DNA of 28,259 nucleotides from positions 1-28,259 of IMG/VR virus record IMGVR_UViG_3300021475_000046. One strand, written 5' to 3'. Positions 1 through 5,193 of the stretch are shown here, in pieces. The translations under genes were made by a program, and so were the position numbers. Positions within the stretch are counted from its first letter, which is position 1. The number at the start of each line of letters is the position of its first letter. This DNA is from a virus. Under the pieces are notes generated by a model. It was not told where the DNA came from, did not search any database, and worked only from the letters and a program-made list of their open reading frames with translations.

Positions 1-263
1 ACCGGAGCTAACGTCTCAAATTCGTAACACGCCACATTTAGCCTGTCAATCATTTTCTGTAATTTATTTATAGATAGGGGCTCTCTCTGGCTGTCGCTCT
101 AGGATGCCGGATACCCTTCACTAGCCAGTTTTTATGTGCTTGTGGAACATGGAATCACAGTACCGCCATGCTCACAATACTTATTGGAAGGTGGTGACCA
201 GCATATCATGTGGTTCGACGCAGCCTAGTGGCCTCAGATGGCGTCTAGTGAATTTTGGCGTTT
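1..263. other. Gene-free left edge
   Basis: No convincing gene is seen here. The first 110 bases are AT-richer than the rest of the window. The hexamer CACTAG (or its complement CTAGTG) occurs at 119-124, 225-230 and 245-250, the last two exactly 20 bases apart. Reading frames that enter from the right are antisense or shifted frames of the minus-strand gene ending at 264. The region may hold the end of the replication operon transcript, but no hairpin with a T-run was found. Confidence 0.4.
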
Positions 264-779
264 TCAGTCCGATCCTTCGGCCCATGTGCTGCACTTCGTC
301 AACTCGGCGGCGATCCGGGCGGCTTTCTCGGCAGCGATCCGCGATGCCTTGCGCTTGTTCCATTCGTCCTCGCGCTGCAGCCGCAGCTTGTCGGCATAGC
401 GCACGCTGGCCTCGATGCGATCCTCTGCTGCCGCCTCTGCTGCCGCTCTCGTGCGTCGCTTGCGTTCGGCCTCGATGCGCTCCAACAACTCGCCGAGTGA
501 GGGGAACGCAGTTTCGAATTCGCCGCGTGGTGCGATCGAGATCGCGTAGAGCGCATGGTCCACATCGGCCTGCATGTACTTCTCGCCATCGAGGAGGCTC
601 AGTTGCTTCGCATACACGCCGATGTCGTTCGCGCTTAGAGCGGCCTGCCTGCACGCCACCGTCGCCATGAGCGCTTTCTCTAGGCGCTGCACATCCTGCA
701 CGGATCGCAACAGCGGGCGCATGATCTCGCCGCGCTTCTGCAGAACAATTTCGTTGAAAAGTTGCTCTGTCTCGCCCAT
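264..779 (-). CDS. Small protein after replication initiator, possible helicase loader
   Basis: 171 residues. The start is the ATG at 779, four bases after the initiator stop; the frame is open further upstream, but only inside the initiator gene. Residues about 50-100 (Y-x-K-Q-L, then D-V-D-H-A-L-Y-A-I, then A-F-P-S-L-G-E-L-L) follow the helical pattern of phage helicase-loader/G39P-like N-terminal domains, where a Y..L pair, a run of helix and an FPSLGEL-type turn recur. Residues about 105-165 are an Ala/Arg/Glu-rich predicted coiled coil. Position directly behind an O-like initiator is where lambdoid phages carry the loader gene P, and the two genes are surely cotranscribed. The loader role is inference from context and a weak pattern. 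It could equally be an uncharacterised replication accessory protein. Confidence 0.8.
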   Translation of the reverse strand: MGETEQLFNEIVLQKRGEIMRPLLRSVQDVQRLEKALMATVACRQAALSANDIGVYAKQLSLLDGEKYMQADVDHALYAISIAPRGEFETAFPSLGELLERIEAERKRRTRAAAEAAAEDRIEASVRYADKLRLQREDEWNKRKASRIAAEKAARIAAELTKCSTWAEGSD

Positions 780-783
780 GGGA

Positions 784-1866
784 TCACTCCGAAATTCCGT
801 AGGTTTTGCGGTAGTAATCCGGGTCCGCGTGGCGCTCTTGCATCTCCTGCACGAGTCGCCCGGTCTTCGACCACGCGGCCCCCTGACGCTTCTCGGGCTC
901 GTTGTGGTACGGCTTGTCCGCGAAGTAAAACGCGAGTTTTTTGCTCCGGTACGAGTTGAACTCCTTCGGCGAATTTTTCTCGTGCTGCACGATGCAACGG
1001 CGCAAAGCTTCCAGCGCATCGCCGAGTGACGGGAGTTGTGTGACGGGATTGCTGAGATAGTTTTCGATCTCCCACCTCGCCGCCGCGAAGACGATGCTTC
1101 GTTGCGCCGCCGTGATCGTCGCCGCCGCGACATCCGGCTTCGCCCGGTAGTACGGCGAGGCGAGTACGGCCAGCGTCGCGAGGTCGCGGATCGTGGGGTT
1201 CTTCTCCGGGTCGGGCGACACGACCAAGGCGGGACCGAGGGGCGTGTCGGGTTTGTCACGCGGAGCGTCCGGGGGTTCGCAGGATGCCGGTTGCGTGGCC
1301 GGTGGCGGCGTAGGGGGTGACCCCGAAGGGGGGGGGTTTAAGTTCTTTGCTTCTGTATCTGCATCTGCATTATGACCACACGCGTCCACGCCTGTCCACG
1401 TTTGTCCATTTTGTCCACGTGTTTGTCCACGCGAATCAGGTGCTTTTTGTGGACTTTTACGTGGGTTTTTTTGTCCACTTTCTTGTCCACGCTCATCTTT
1501 GATTCGAGCCCTTCTTTTGCGCTCACTTTCGGCCTTGTTAGCCCTGCGTTGGTCCTCGTCTCGGATGCTTCGATACTTGCCGTGATTTAGCAGCGCCCAC
1601 CCGCCGTCAATCTCCTTGATACGCCTACCTTCGAAGTCTTTTGTGCGAGAATCTTCGTCCGGCTCTTGGAAGAGTTTTATCGCCTCGCGAGTCACGCTAA
1701 CCGACACTCTGGCGCGATTGGCAAGGCCCGGAATAGTACCCCACACCCTTCCGTGCCGGTCGGCCATGGCGAGCAATGTGATCCAGACGATGCGAATATC
1801 GGAGGGCTCACACCAGACCGTCGATTCCGTGATCGAGCCAAAAAGTTTAGTAAAAGTGCCGCTCAT
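784..1866 (-). CDS. Phage replication initiator (O-like, helix-turn-helix)
   Basis: 360 residues. The N-terminus (residues 1-105) has the layout common to phage replisome-organiser proteins: F-T-K-L-F, S-T-V-W, R-I-V-W-I-T-L-L-A-M-A-D, then G-T-I-P-G-L-A-N-R-A-R-V-S and G-R-R-I-K-E-I-D-G-G-W, which in the family forms a winged-helix origin-binding domain. A Lys/Arg-rich stretch (about 105-150) and a Pro/Ser-rich linker (about 170-215) lead to a C-terminal helical domain that in such proteins recruits the helicase or its loader. The linker DNA holds the iteron cluster at 1384-1491. The start ATG at 1866 has only a weak AGGCGG upstream. Expected role: bind origin repeats and begin phage DNA replication. 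The family call is firm; the exact partner is inferred. Confidence 0.88.
   Translation of the reverse strand: MSGTFTKLFGSITESTVWCEPSDIRIVWITLLAMADRHGRVWGTIPGLANRARVSVSVTREAIKLFQEPDEDSRTKDFEGRRIKEIDGGWALLNHGKYRSIRDEDQRRANKAESERKRRARIKDERGQESGQKNPRKSPQKAPDSRGQTRGQNGQTWTGVDACGHNADADTEAKNLNPPPSGSPPTPPPATQPASCEPPDAPRDKPDTPLGPALVVSPDPEKNPTIRDLATLAVLASPYYRAKPDVAAATITAAQRSIVFAAARWEIENYLSNPVTQLPSLGDALEALRRCIVQHEKNSPKEFNSYRSKKLAFYFADKPYHNEPEKRQGAAWSKTGRLVQEMQERHADPDYYRKTYGISE
1384..1491. repeat. Iteron cluster, candidate replication origin inside the initiator gene
   Basis: Cores reading GTCCAC (plus strand) begin at 1384, 1394, 1413, 1425, 1473 and 1485, with a GTCCAT variant at 1404 and an inverted copy GTGGAC at 1449. 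The consensus is TTTGTCCACG. Spacings are 10, 10, 9, 12, 24, 24 and 12, that is about one or two helical turns. On the coding strand the same word is read as Gly-Gln, Trp-Thr and Val-Asp, i.e. in all three phases, so the repetition is at DNA and not protein level. An AT-richer stretch with repeated ATCTGC follows at 1337-1378. Lambda carries its ori iterons within gene O in the same manner; origin function here is inferred. Confidence 0.75.
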
Positions 1867-2070
1867 CGGATCGCCGCCTGTTTACGGAAAAGGTGCGTCC
1901 CTGCTAGGCTATTGCGCTCTTTGTTCGGTCGTAGTACAGTCGTTTCAGTCACAACGTAGCTCCTGTTTTTAGCGCAAAAAGGGGTGGCCTTCTTACGAGG
2001 GGGTTGTGTTCAGGGATTCAGATCGAAAGCACCTTGGCAGGGGGAGACGATCTAATCCAGCGAATTTGAT

Positions 2071-2097
2071 AAAGGCCCGGTGAAAACCGGGCTTTTT
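2071..2097 (+). terminator. Rho-independent terminator-like hairpin
   Basis: Stem GCCCGG (2075-2080), loop TGAAAA, stem CCGGGC (2087-2092), then TTTTT. A preceding AAA can pair with the T-run, so some bidirectional function is possible. The T-run is better on the plus strand, yet no plus-strand gene lies upstream. Either it ends a short untranslated plus-strand RNA antisense to the replication operon leader, or it acts on the minus strand (where CCGGGC is followed by CTTTAT) between the two early operons. Confidence 0.7.
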
Positions 2098-2250
2098 GCT
2101 GCCCTAAAAACTCCTTGATTCAACTACGCATCATAGCGCGTTTCACCGATGAGTAATACACAATCGGTAACAGGGGAATCAGCCTGCAAAATGGGGTATT
2201 TGGCGGGTTTAGGCCGCGCACAACGTTACCGTCAGGATCAACGGCGTTAG

Positions 2251-2274
2251 GTAGGTCTATGAGGTTAGACCTGC
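2251..2274 (-). terminator. Hairpin after the leftward early operon
   Basis: Arms AGGTCTA (2253-2259) and TAGACCT (2266-2272) are perfect. They extend to 9 bp with one G-T pair and enclose a six-base loop. It begins 13 bases past the last stop codon of the leftward operon (2287). There is no T-run, so it may be a weak terminator, an mRNA 3' stabiliser or an operator. Confidence 0.4.
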
Positions 2275-2286
2275 TCATCTGCAGCG

Positions 2287-2730
2287 TCAAGGCTCATGCG
2301 GTGCGGTCACAAGCTGCAATCGCATACGCTTCTCGCCCTGGCCGACACTCGCCTGCGATCCACCGAAGCCATCCATAGGCAAAATGCCCTTGTAACAGTG
2401 GGGGCATGTGGGAACGTACTTCCGTCTGCGCCAAGCCTTTTCGACACGCAGCGCGGCGGTGTGAGTGAGCGCCGTAGCCATGTCCTTCTCTAGCGCCTCG
2501 CGTGCGGAATCGAGACGATCTTTGATGGTTTTGAAGTTGCGCACCATGCGCATGAAGGCCCACCATGGATCGATTTGTTTCTCACACTGTTCGCACTCAA
2601 CGGTGCGTCCTGTCTCGCTGTACACGAGGTTGCGATGCGGGCATTCTGTGTCGCCTTGGAAGGTGAGCCCTAGCGTGTCCGGCTTCACCTCAACGCGGAA
2701 ATCGCCGATGTCATAGACCGTCGCCATCAT
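2287..2730 (-). CDS. Cys-pair (zinc ribbon-like) phage protein
   Basis: 147 residues from the ATG at 2730; a second ATG follows directly at 2727 and either may be used. Cys30, Cys46 and Cys49 (C-P-H then C-E-Q-C) and a second pair C109-P-H-C112 can form zinc sites. Between them residues 53-100 are helical with W-W-A-F and an Ala/Glu-rich stretch. The protein is the last of the leftward operon and overlaps the previous gene by 20 bases, which suggests coupled translation. Proteins of this type recur among phage early genes, but I know no defined function. DNA or RNA binding is a guess from the zinc pattern and the neighbouring recombination gene. Confidence 0.78.
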   Translation of the reverse strand: MMATVYDIGDFRVEVKPDTLGLTFQGDTECPHRNLVYSETGRTVECEQCEKQIDPWWAFMRMVRNFKTIKDRLDSAREALEKDMATALTHTAALRVEKAWRRRKYVPTCPHCYKGILPMDGFGGSQASVGQGEKRMRLQLVTAPHEP

Positions 2731-2980
2731 TGGCCCCCTCTGACGGTGCCTCGGCTGCGAGCTTCCCCGCCTCGGACTTGCGCCACGCTTTGAAGAGCTT
2801 GATCTCATCAGGCGTCGCAGGCTGCATACAGTACCGGCATTTCTTCCGCGCCACGCGGCGATGCAGGTAGCGCGTGCGTTCCTTCGCGCACGAATCACTG
2901 CATGTGATCGAGCGCTTTTTCTTACGCTCTTCCGACATCGTTTCACCGCACATCACGCAGTACAAAGTCTCAGTTGTCAT
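2711..2980 (-). CDS. Small Cys-rich putative zinc-finger protein
   Basis: 89 residues, ATG at 2980, overlapping the upstream gene by 11 and the downstream gene by 20 bases. Three Cys groups are visible: C8-x2-C11, C-S-D-S-C near residues 27-31, and C-x2-C near 48-51, embedded in a very basic background (E-R-K-K-K-R-S, R-T-R-Y-L-H-R-R-V-A-R-K-K). This looks like a treble-clef or HNH-type zinc scaffold, but no His-Asn-His catalytic set is present, so it is not called a nuclease. The acidic C-terminus (E-G-A-N-D-G-D-G-L) overlaps the next gene. A nucleic-acid-binding early protein is the likeliest reading; its function is unknown. Confidence 0.75.
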   Translation of the reverse strand: MTTETLYCVMCGETMSEERKKKRSITCSDSCAKERTRYLHRRVARKKCRYCMQPATPDEIKLFKAWRKSEAGKLAAEAPSEGANDGDGL

Positions 2981-3308
2981 CCTCTTCCTCCAAGTCCTTC
3001 ATCGATTTCATAGGGTGCAGTTTTTCTAAATCTTCCAGCGATAACAGGTGGTACTTCGCTCCTTCGGGGATTTGGTAGCTCTCATCGTCCGGGATCGGGA
3101 AGATACGCACCTCGCCACCGGGCGAAAGCTTCTGTAAATTCGCAGCAATGGCAGCGCTCGCAGGCCCAAAGGCTTTGAGATACAACCCGCCACGAAAACC
3201 GTTCTCATCGGCATAGCTCAGGTAAAACCACGACGAAATTCCCTTCGCGGCAATAAATTCATCATGGCAAAGATGGATGGCTCGTTGTCTCTTCTCTTCA
3301 TCGGTCAT
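2970..3308 (-). CDS. Hypothetical early phage protein
   Basis: 112 residues from the ATG at 3308, overlapping the rusA-like gene by 11 bases and the next gene by 11. The N-terminus M-T-D-E-E-K-R-Q-R-A is helical. The middle (S-S-W-F-Y-L-S-Y-A-D, G-G-L-Y-L-K-A-F-G-P) looks like a small alpha/beta fold, and the last ten residues are strongly acidic (D-L-E-E-E-D-D). I recognise no family. It sits inside a compact operon with a resolvase and two Cys-pair proteins, so a role in early DNA metabolism or host takeover is plausible but not shown. Confidence 0.72.
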   Translation of the reverse strand: MTDEEKRQRAIHLCHDEFIAAKGISSWFYLSYADENGFRGGLYLKAFGPASAAIAANLQKLSPGGEVRIFPIPDDESYQIPEGAKYHLLSLEDLEKLHPMKSMKDLEEEDDN

Positions 3309-3726
3309 AGAAACTCTCCACGATCAGGAAGGTGCGCGGATTGTTGGGGTTTTTGCGATCATCCCGGTGCGGCACAACGCGAAAGTCTACATCGTGATCG
3401 GCATGGATCACACCGGCGTACTTCAGGCCGTCGCAGATCGCTTTTCCGGTGTTATCGGGATCTAGCTTCTGCCCTTCCCCGTAGTGAAGATGCGCCTCAA
3501 CCCGATAACGGCAGCGCCGACGCTCACGGTCCTCGCGTGGTGCAACGGTCATACCCCTTGCGAAGATCGCGACTGCAGCTTTCCATGCCTTCGCCTCTGG
3601 TGACAACTTCCGGCCCCGGTGACCATAGCCGTCTTTGCCGGTATACATTGTGTCCTGCCAGTAATGATTCACGCTAGGCGGGAGAAGGTACTCAACCGTG
3701 AATTCAACGTGATGCATGATGGTCAT
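3298..3726 (-). CDS. rusA: RusA-like Holliday junction resolvase
   Basis: 142 residues. RusA enzymes are small dimeric Mg-dependent endonucleases that cut Holliday junctions, in phages usually to resolve replication or recombination intermediates. The signature is clear: D89-P-D91-N92, K95, D99 and D110-x-D112. The spacing D89/D91/K95/D110 equals the known catalytic set D70/D72/K76/D91 of Escherichia coli RusA. The N-terminal P-P-S-V-N-H-Y-W is also typical. It is the first gene of the leftward early operon. Start choice is open: ATG 3726 has no leader to speak of, whereas ATG 3717 (M-H-H) has AGGTC about ten bases upstream. The call is firm. Confidence 0.93.
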   Translation of the reverse strand: MTIMHHVEFTVEYLLPPSVNHYWQDTMYTGKDGYGHRGRKLSPEAKAWKAAVAIFARGMTVAPREDRERRRCRYRVEAHLHYGEGQKLDPDNTGKAICDGLKYAGVIHADHDVDFRVVPHRDDRKNPNNPRTFLIVESFYDR

Positions 3727-3754
3727 GACCTATAGTATATTGTGTAGTCACAAT
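3721..3754. promoter_or_regulatory. Divergent operator/promoter region with two palindromes
   Basis: GGTCATGACC (3721-3730) is a perfect palindrome covering the rightmost start codon of the resolvase gene. ATTGTGTAGTCACAAT (3739-3754) has six-base arms and overlaps the start codon of the rightward regulator gene. Between them lies an AT block offering TATATT (3736-3741) as a plus-strand -10 and TATACT (3739-3734) as a minus-strand -10. Transcripts from either would be nearly leaderless. A ribbon-helix-helix gene next to its own inverted repeat fits autoregulation. The -35 boxes are poor, so promoter strength is uncertain. Confidence 0.5.
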
Positions 3755-3947
3755 GAAGAGAATAAAAAGAGTACCTAACCGGCCCAAGGGCAGTCGCGCC
3801 GAGGTGATGATGCAATCGATCCGAATGACCAAGAGCGACAACCGCAGCATGAAGGCGGCAGCGGCCCGCCAAGGCGTAACCTTCAATCGTTGGGCGACTA
3901 CGATCCTATTGCGAGCGGTCCAGAGAGAGAGTAAAAATGCCGACTGA
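3753..3947 (+). CDS. Small ribbon-helix-helix (Arc/MetJ-like) regulator candidate
   Basis: 64 residues. Residues 19-58 read as a short strand (M-Q-S-I-R-M-T) followed by two helices (N-R-S-M-K-A-A-A-A-R-Q-G-V-T-F-N-R-W-A), the pattern of ribbon-helix-helix DNA-binding proteins. The N-terminus is very basic (K-R-I-K-R-V-P-N-R-P-K). Such proteins bind short inverted repeats as dimers of dimers, and one lies across its own start. No Shine-Dalgarno precedes ATG 3753. An internal ATG at 3810 has GAGG five bases upstream and would give a 45-residue core without the basic arm. It likely controls the divergent early and rightward operons; that role is inferred. Confidence 0.72.
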   Translation: MKRIKRVPNRPKGSRAEVMMQSIRMTKSDNRSMKAAAARQGVTFNRWATTILLRAVQRESKNAD

Positions 3948-4260
3948 AGAGGAAGTTCTCAAAGAAATTTTCGAAAAAGCTACCGGCAAAGTCGCAAGGC
4001 TTCTGGATGCAATGCTGAAGCTGAATGTGGCCGCAGACGCAGAAATTATGAGCGTGAACGTGTTCACGATCGTCGCAGCGTCACATCACGGCAATATCGA
4101 TGGATCACGGCTGCAGCTATGCGATCAGTGCGGCGCGGAAGTTTGGATAGGTCCGGGCTCACAGCGAAAAATCGACGCTCGCGGAAGCCTGCCGACACGA
4201 ATTATCTGTATCCCCTGTTTTTCGGAAGACATTTTGAAGGAGGAGATGAAAGATGCCTAA
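3937..4260 (+). CDS. Zinc-ribbon-like hypothetical protein
   Basis: 107 residues, overlapping the regulator gene by 11 bases, with GAGAGAG before the ATG. The N-terminal half is helical (residues 1-50). The C-terminal half carries C62-D-Q-C65 and C91-I-P-C94, a spacing typical of a small zinc ribbon. It ends K-E-E-M-K-D-A. Its stop codon overlaps the next gene start, and the Shine-Dalgarno of that gene (AAGGAGGAG) lies within its last codons. No family recognised. Presumably an early nucleic-acid- or protein-binding factor. Confidence 0.72.
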   Translation: MPTEEEVLKEIFEKATGKVARLLDAMLKLNVAADAEIMSVNVFTIVAASHHGNIDGSRLQLCDQCGAEVWIGPGSQRKIDARGSLPTRIICIPCFSEDILKEEMKDA

Positions 4261-4429
4261 TTTCCGCGTGTGCTGGCAGGGCGGCGAGGAAGACATCGAA
4301 GCGATCGACGAAGCCGATGCCATCGAAACCGCCAAGGACTATGTAATCTTCGAAACCGAGACGATCGAGGATGACGATGACGATGACGAAGATGAAGACG
4401 ATGACGAAGACGATGAGGGCGACGAATAA
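4253..4429 (+). CDS. 58-residue protein with poly-acidic tail
   Basis: The start ATG 4253 follows a strong AAGGAGGAG. Residues 1-38 (P-N-F-R-V-C-W-Q-G-G, then A-I-D-E-A-D-A-I-E-T-A-K-D-Y) look like a small beta-alpha unit. Residues 39-58 are 19 Asp/Glu out of 20, encoded by a GATGAC/GACGAA simple-sequence run. Such acidic tails occur in DNA-mimic and histone-like-protein antagonists, but also in many unrelated phage proteins, so no function is assigned. Overlap with both neighbours (8 and 17 bases) and the good ribosome binding site argue that it is real despite its size. Confidence 0.7.
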   Translation: MPNFRVCWQGGEEDIEAIDEADAIETAKDYVIFETETIEDDDDDDEDEDDDEDDEGDE

Positions 4430-4694
4430 TAATTGGTGGACCGTCGTTACCTCGGACGCGGATCAGTCGCGCCATGTCCTGCCGACAATCGAGGTTGGTT
4501 TATTTCCGACCGAAGAGGCCGCTCAAGAGATGAAGCGAATGCTCGAAAGCCGCGATGACGTTCTCCACTTCGCGAGCGAGGATGACGAGGACGGCGATAT
4601 TCGCTTTGTGAGCATCGGCCATACCCTCGACAGCAAATGCCCCTGCCAGCCCGTCCAGCGCGGCGATGCGCTGGTTCACAACATGATCCAGTGA
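4413..4694 (+). CDS. Hypothetical small acidic phage protein
   Basis: 93 residues if started at ATG 4413 (M-R-A-T-N-N-N-W-W). The frame is open further upstream to 4371, but only as M-T-M-T-M-T-K generated by the neighbour's GATGAC run, so the later start is preferred. No Shine-Dalgarno is seen, so translation is probably coupled to the preceding gene, which ends at 4429. The region W-W-T-V-V-T-S-D-A-D and G-L-F-P-T-E-E-A-A-Q-E-M-K suggests a small alpha/beta fold. C-P-C-Q near the C-terminus adds another close Cys pair. No family recognised. Confidence 0.68.
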   Translation: MRATNNNWWTVVTSDADQSRHVLPTIEVGLFPTEEAAQEMKRMLESRDDVLHFASEDDEDGDIRFVSIGHTLDSKCPCQPVQRGDALVHNMIQ

Positions 4695-4700
4695 GGACAA

Positions 4701-4994
4701 ATGAGCCGACGAGTCGAAGCGCAATGGTGTCCGTCATGCTTCGAAAGAATCGATATGACGCCGCAGATCGTAACGCTCCGCGATCTAGTCACGCACGAGG
4801 CTAAAGCCCGACCCGGTGATTACACCGTTTGCATTAAGTGCGCGGCTCTGCTGCGTTTCGGACGGAAGATGCTGCTGAAGATCATCGACGCGTCCGAGGT
4901 TGAAGACAAAGCTACCCGCGCCAAGCTGCTCACCGTCAGCAGGACCATCAAGGAACTACGGAAAGAGAACCCTATCAATGTCTGGAAAAACTGA
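4701..4994 (+). CDS. Zinc-ribbon-like hypothetical protein
   Basis: 97 residues, ATG 4701 preceded by GTGAGGA. Cys pairs C10-P-S-C13 and C44-I-K-C47 frame a short loop region, followed by a basic helical C-terminus (R-T-I-K-E-L-R-K-E-N-P). This is the common design of tiny phage zinc-ribbon proteins. It comes two genes before the terminase, where small-terminase subunits often lie, but nothing typical of a TerS (a helix-turn-helix plus oligomerisation helices) is visible. Function unknown. Confidence 0.74.
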   Translation: MSRRVEAQWCPSCFERIDMTPQIVTLRDLVTHEAKARPGDYTVCIKCAALLRFGRKMLLKIIDASEVEDKATRAKLLTVSRTIKELRKENPINVWKN

Positions 4995-5193
4995 GAATGA
5001 AATGCTGATGACACACGTCTTTCGCGGGGGAACCTGCGGCGTCGATCGCAAGGGTACGAATTGCCGCGTGCTGCGGCGTTTTGGCAATATGGCTCAGATC
5101 GAATTCGAGGACGGTTATAAGATCATCGTCACCGGCTACCTTCTACGGAGGATCGGCAAAAATGACGAACTTCGACTGGCGGCGTCTTCGTGA
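4978..5193 (+). CDS. Hypothetical 71-residue protein overlapping terminase
   Basis: The chosen start ATG 4978 has GGAAAGAG upstream and overlaps the previous gene by 17 bases. In-frame ATGs at 5002 and 5008 are alternatives. The C-terminal part (N-C-R-V-L-R-R-F-G-N-M-A-Q-I-E-F-E-D-G-Y-K) resembles a small beta-barrel of the SH3/KOW kind by its G-x-x-C-R-V...A-x-I-x-F-x-D-G pattern. It overlaps the terminase start by 32 bases, and the terminase ribosome binding site lies inside it. Function unknown; a small-terminase or packaging accessory role is only a positional guess. Confidence 0.66.
   Translation: MSGKTENEMLMTHVFRGGTCGVDRKGTNCRVLRRFGNMAQIEFEDGYKIIVTGYLLRRIGKNDELRLAASS

Larger units (their letters stand above)
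1867..2286. other. 420-bp non-coding block between two early operons
   Basis: No open frame here looks coding. The block holds a T5/A5 inverted pair around 1966-1980, a strong terminator-like hairpin at 2075-2097, an inverted repeat ACCGAT/ATCGGT at 2145-2168 with a 12-nt spacer, and a 9-bp hairpin at 2251-2274. On the minus strand TATGAT (2135-2130) is a good -10 candidate for the replication operon, but no good -35 is found at 16-18 bp. A minus transcript from there would read through the 2075-2097 hairpin before reaching the initiator gene, so attenuation is possible. The octamer AGTCACAA at 1947-1954 also occurs in the divergent operator at 3746-3753. Confidence 0.5.

Noticed and set aside
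180-240. tRNA-like T-loop word GGTTCGA
   Set aside because: Flanking bases do not form a five-pair T stem and no anticodon arm or acceptor pairing is present.
780-1259. Upstream extension of the minus-strand frame of the 264-779 gene
   Set aside because: It lies entirely within the replication initiator gene in another frame, is Arg/Ser-rich, and has a good later start four bases after the initiator stop.
1384-1491. CRISPR-like array
   Set aside because: Repeats are only 6-10 bases with 9-24 base periods inside a coding gene; this fits iterons, not repeat-spacer units.
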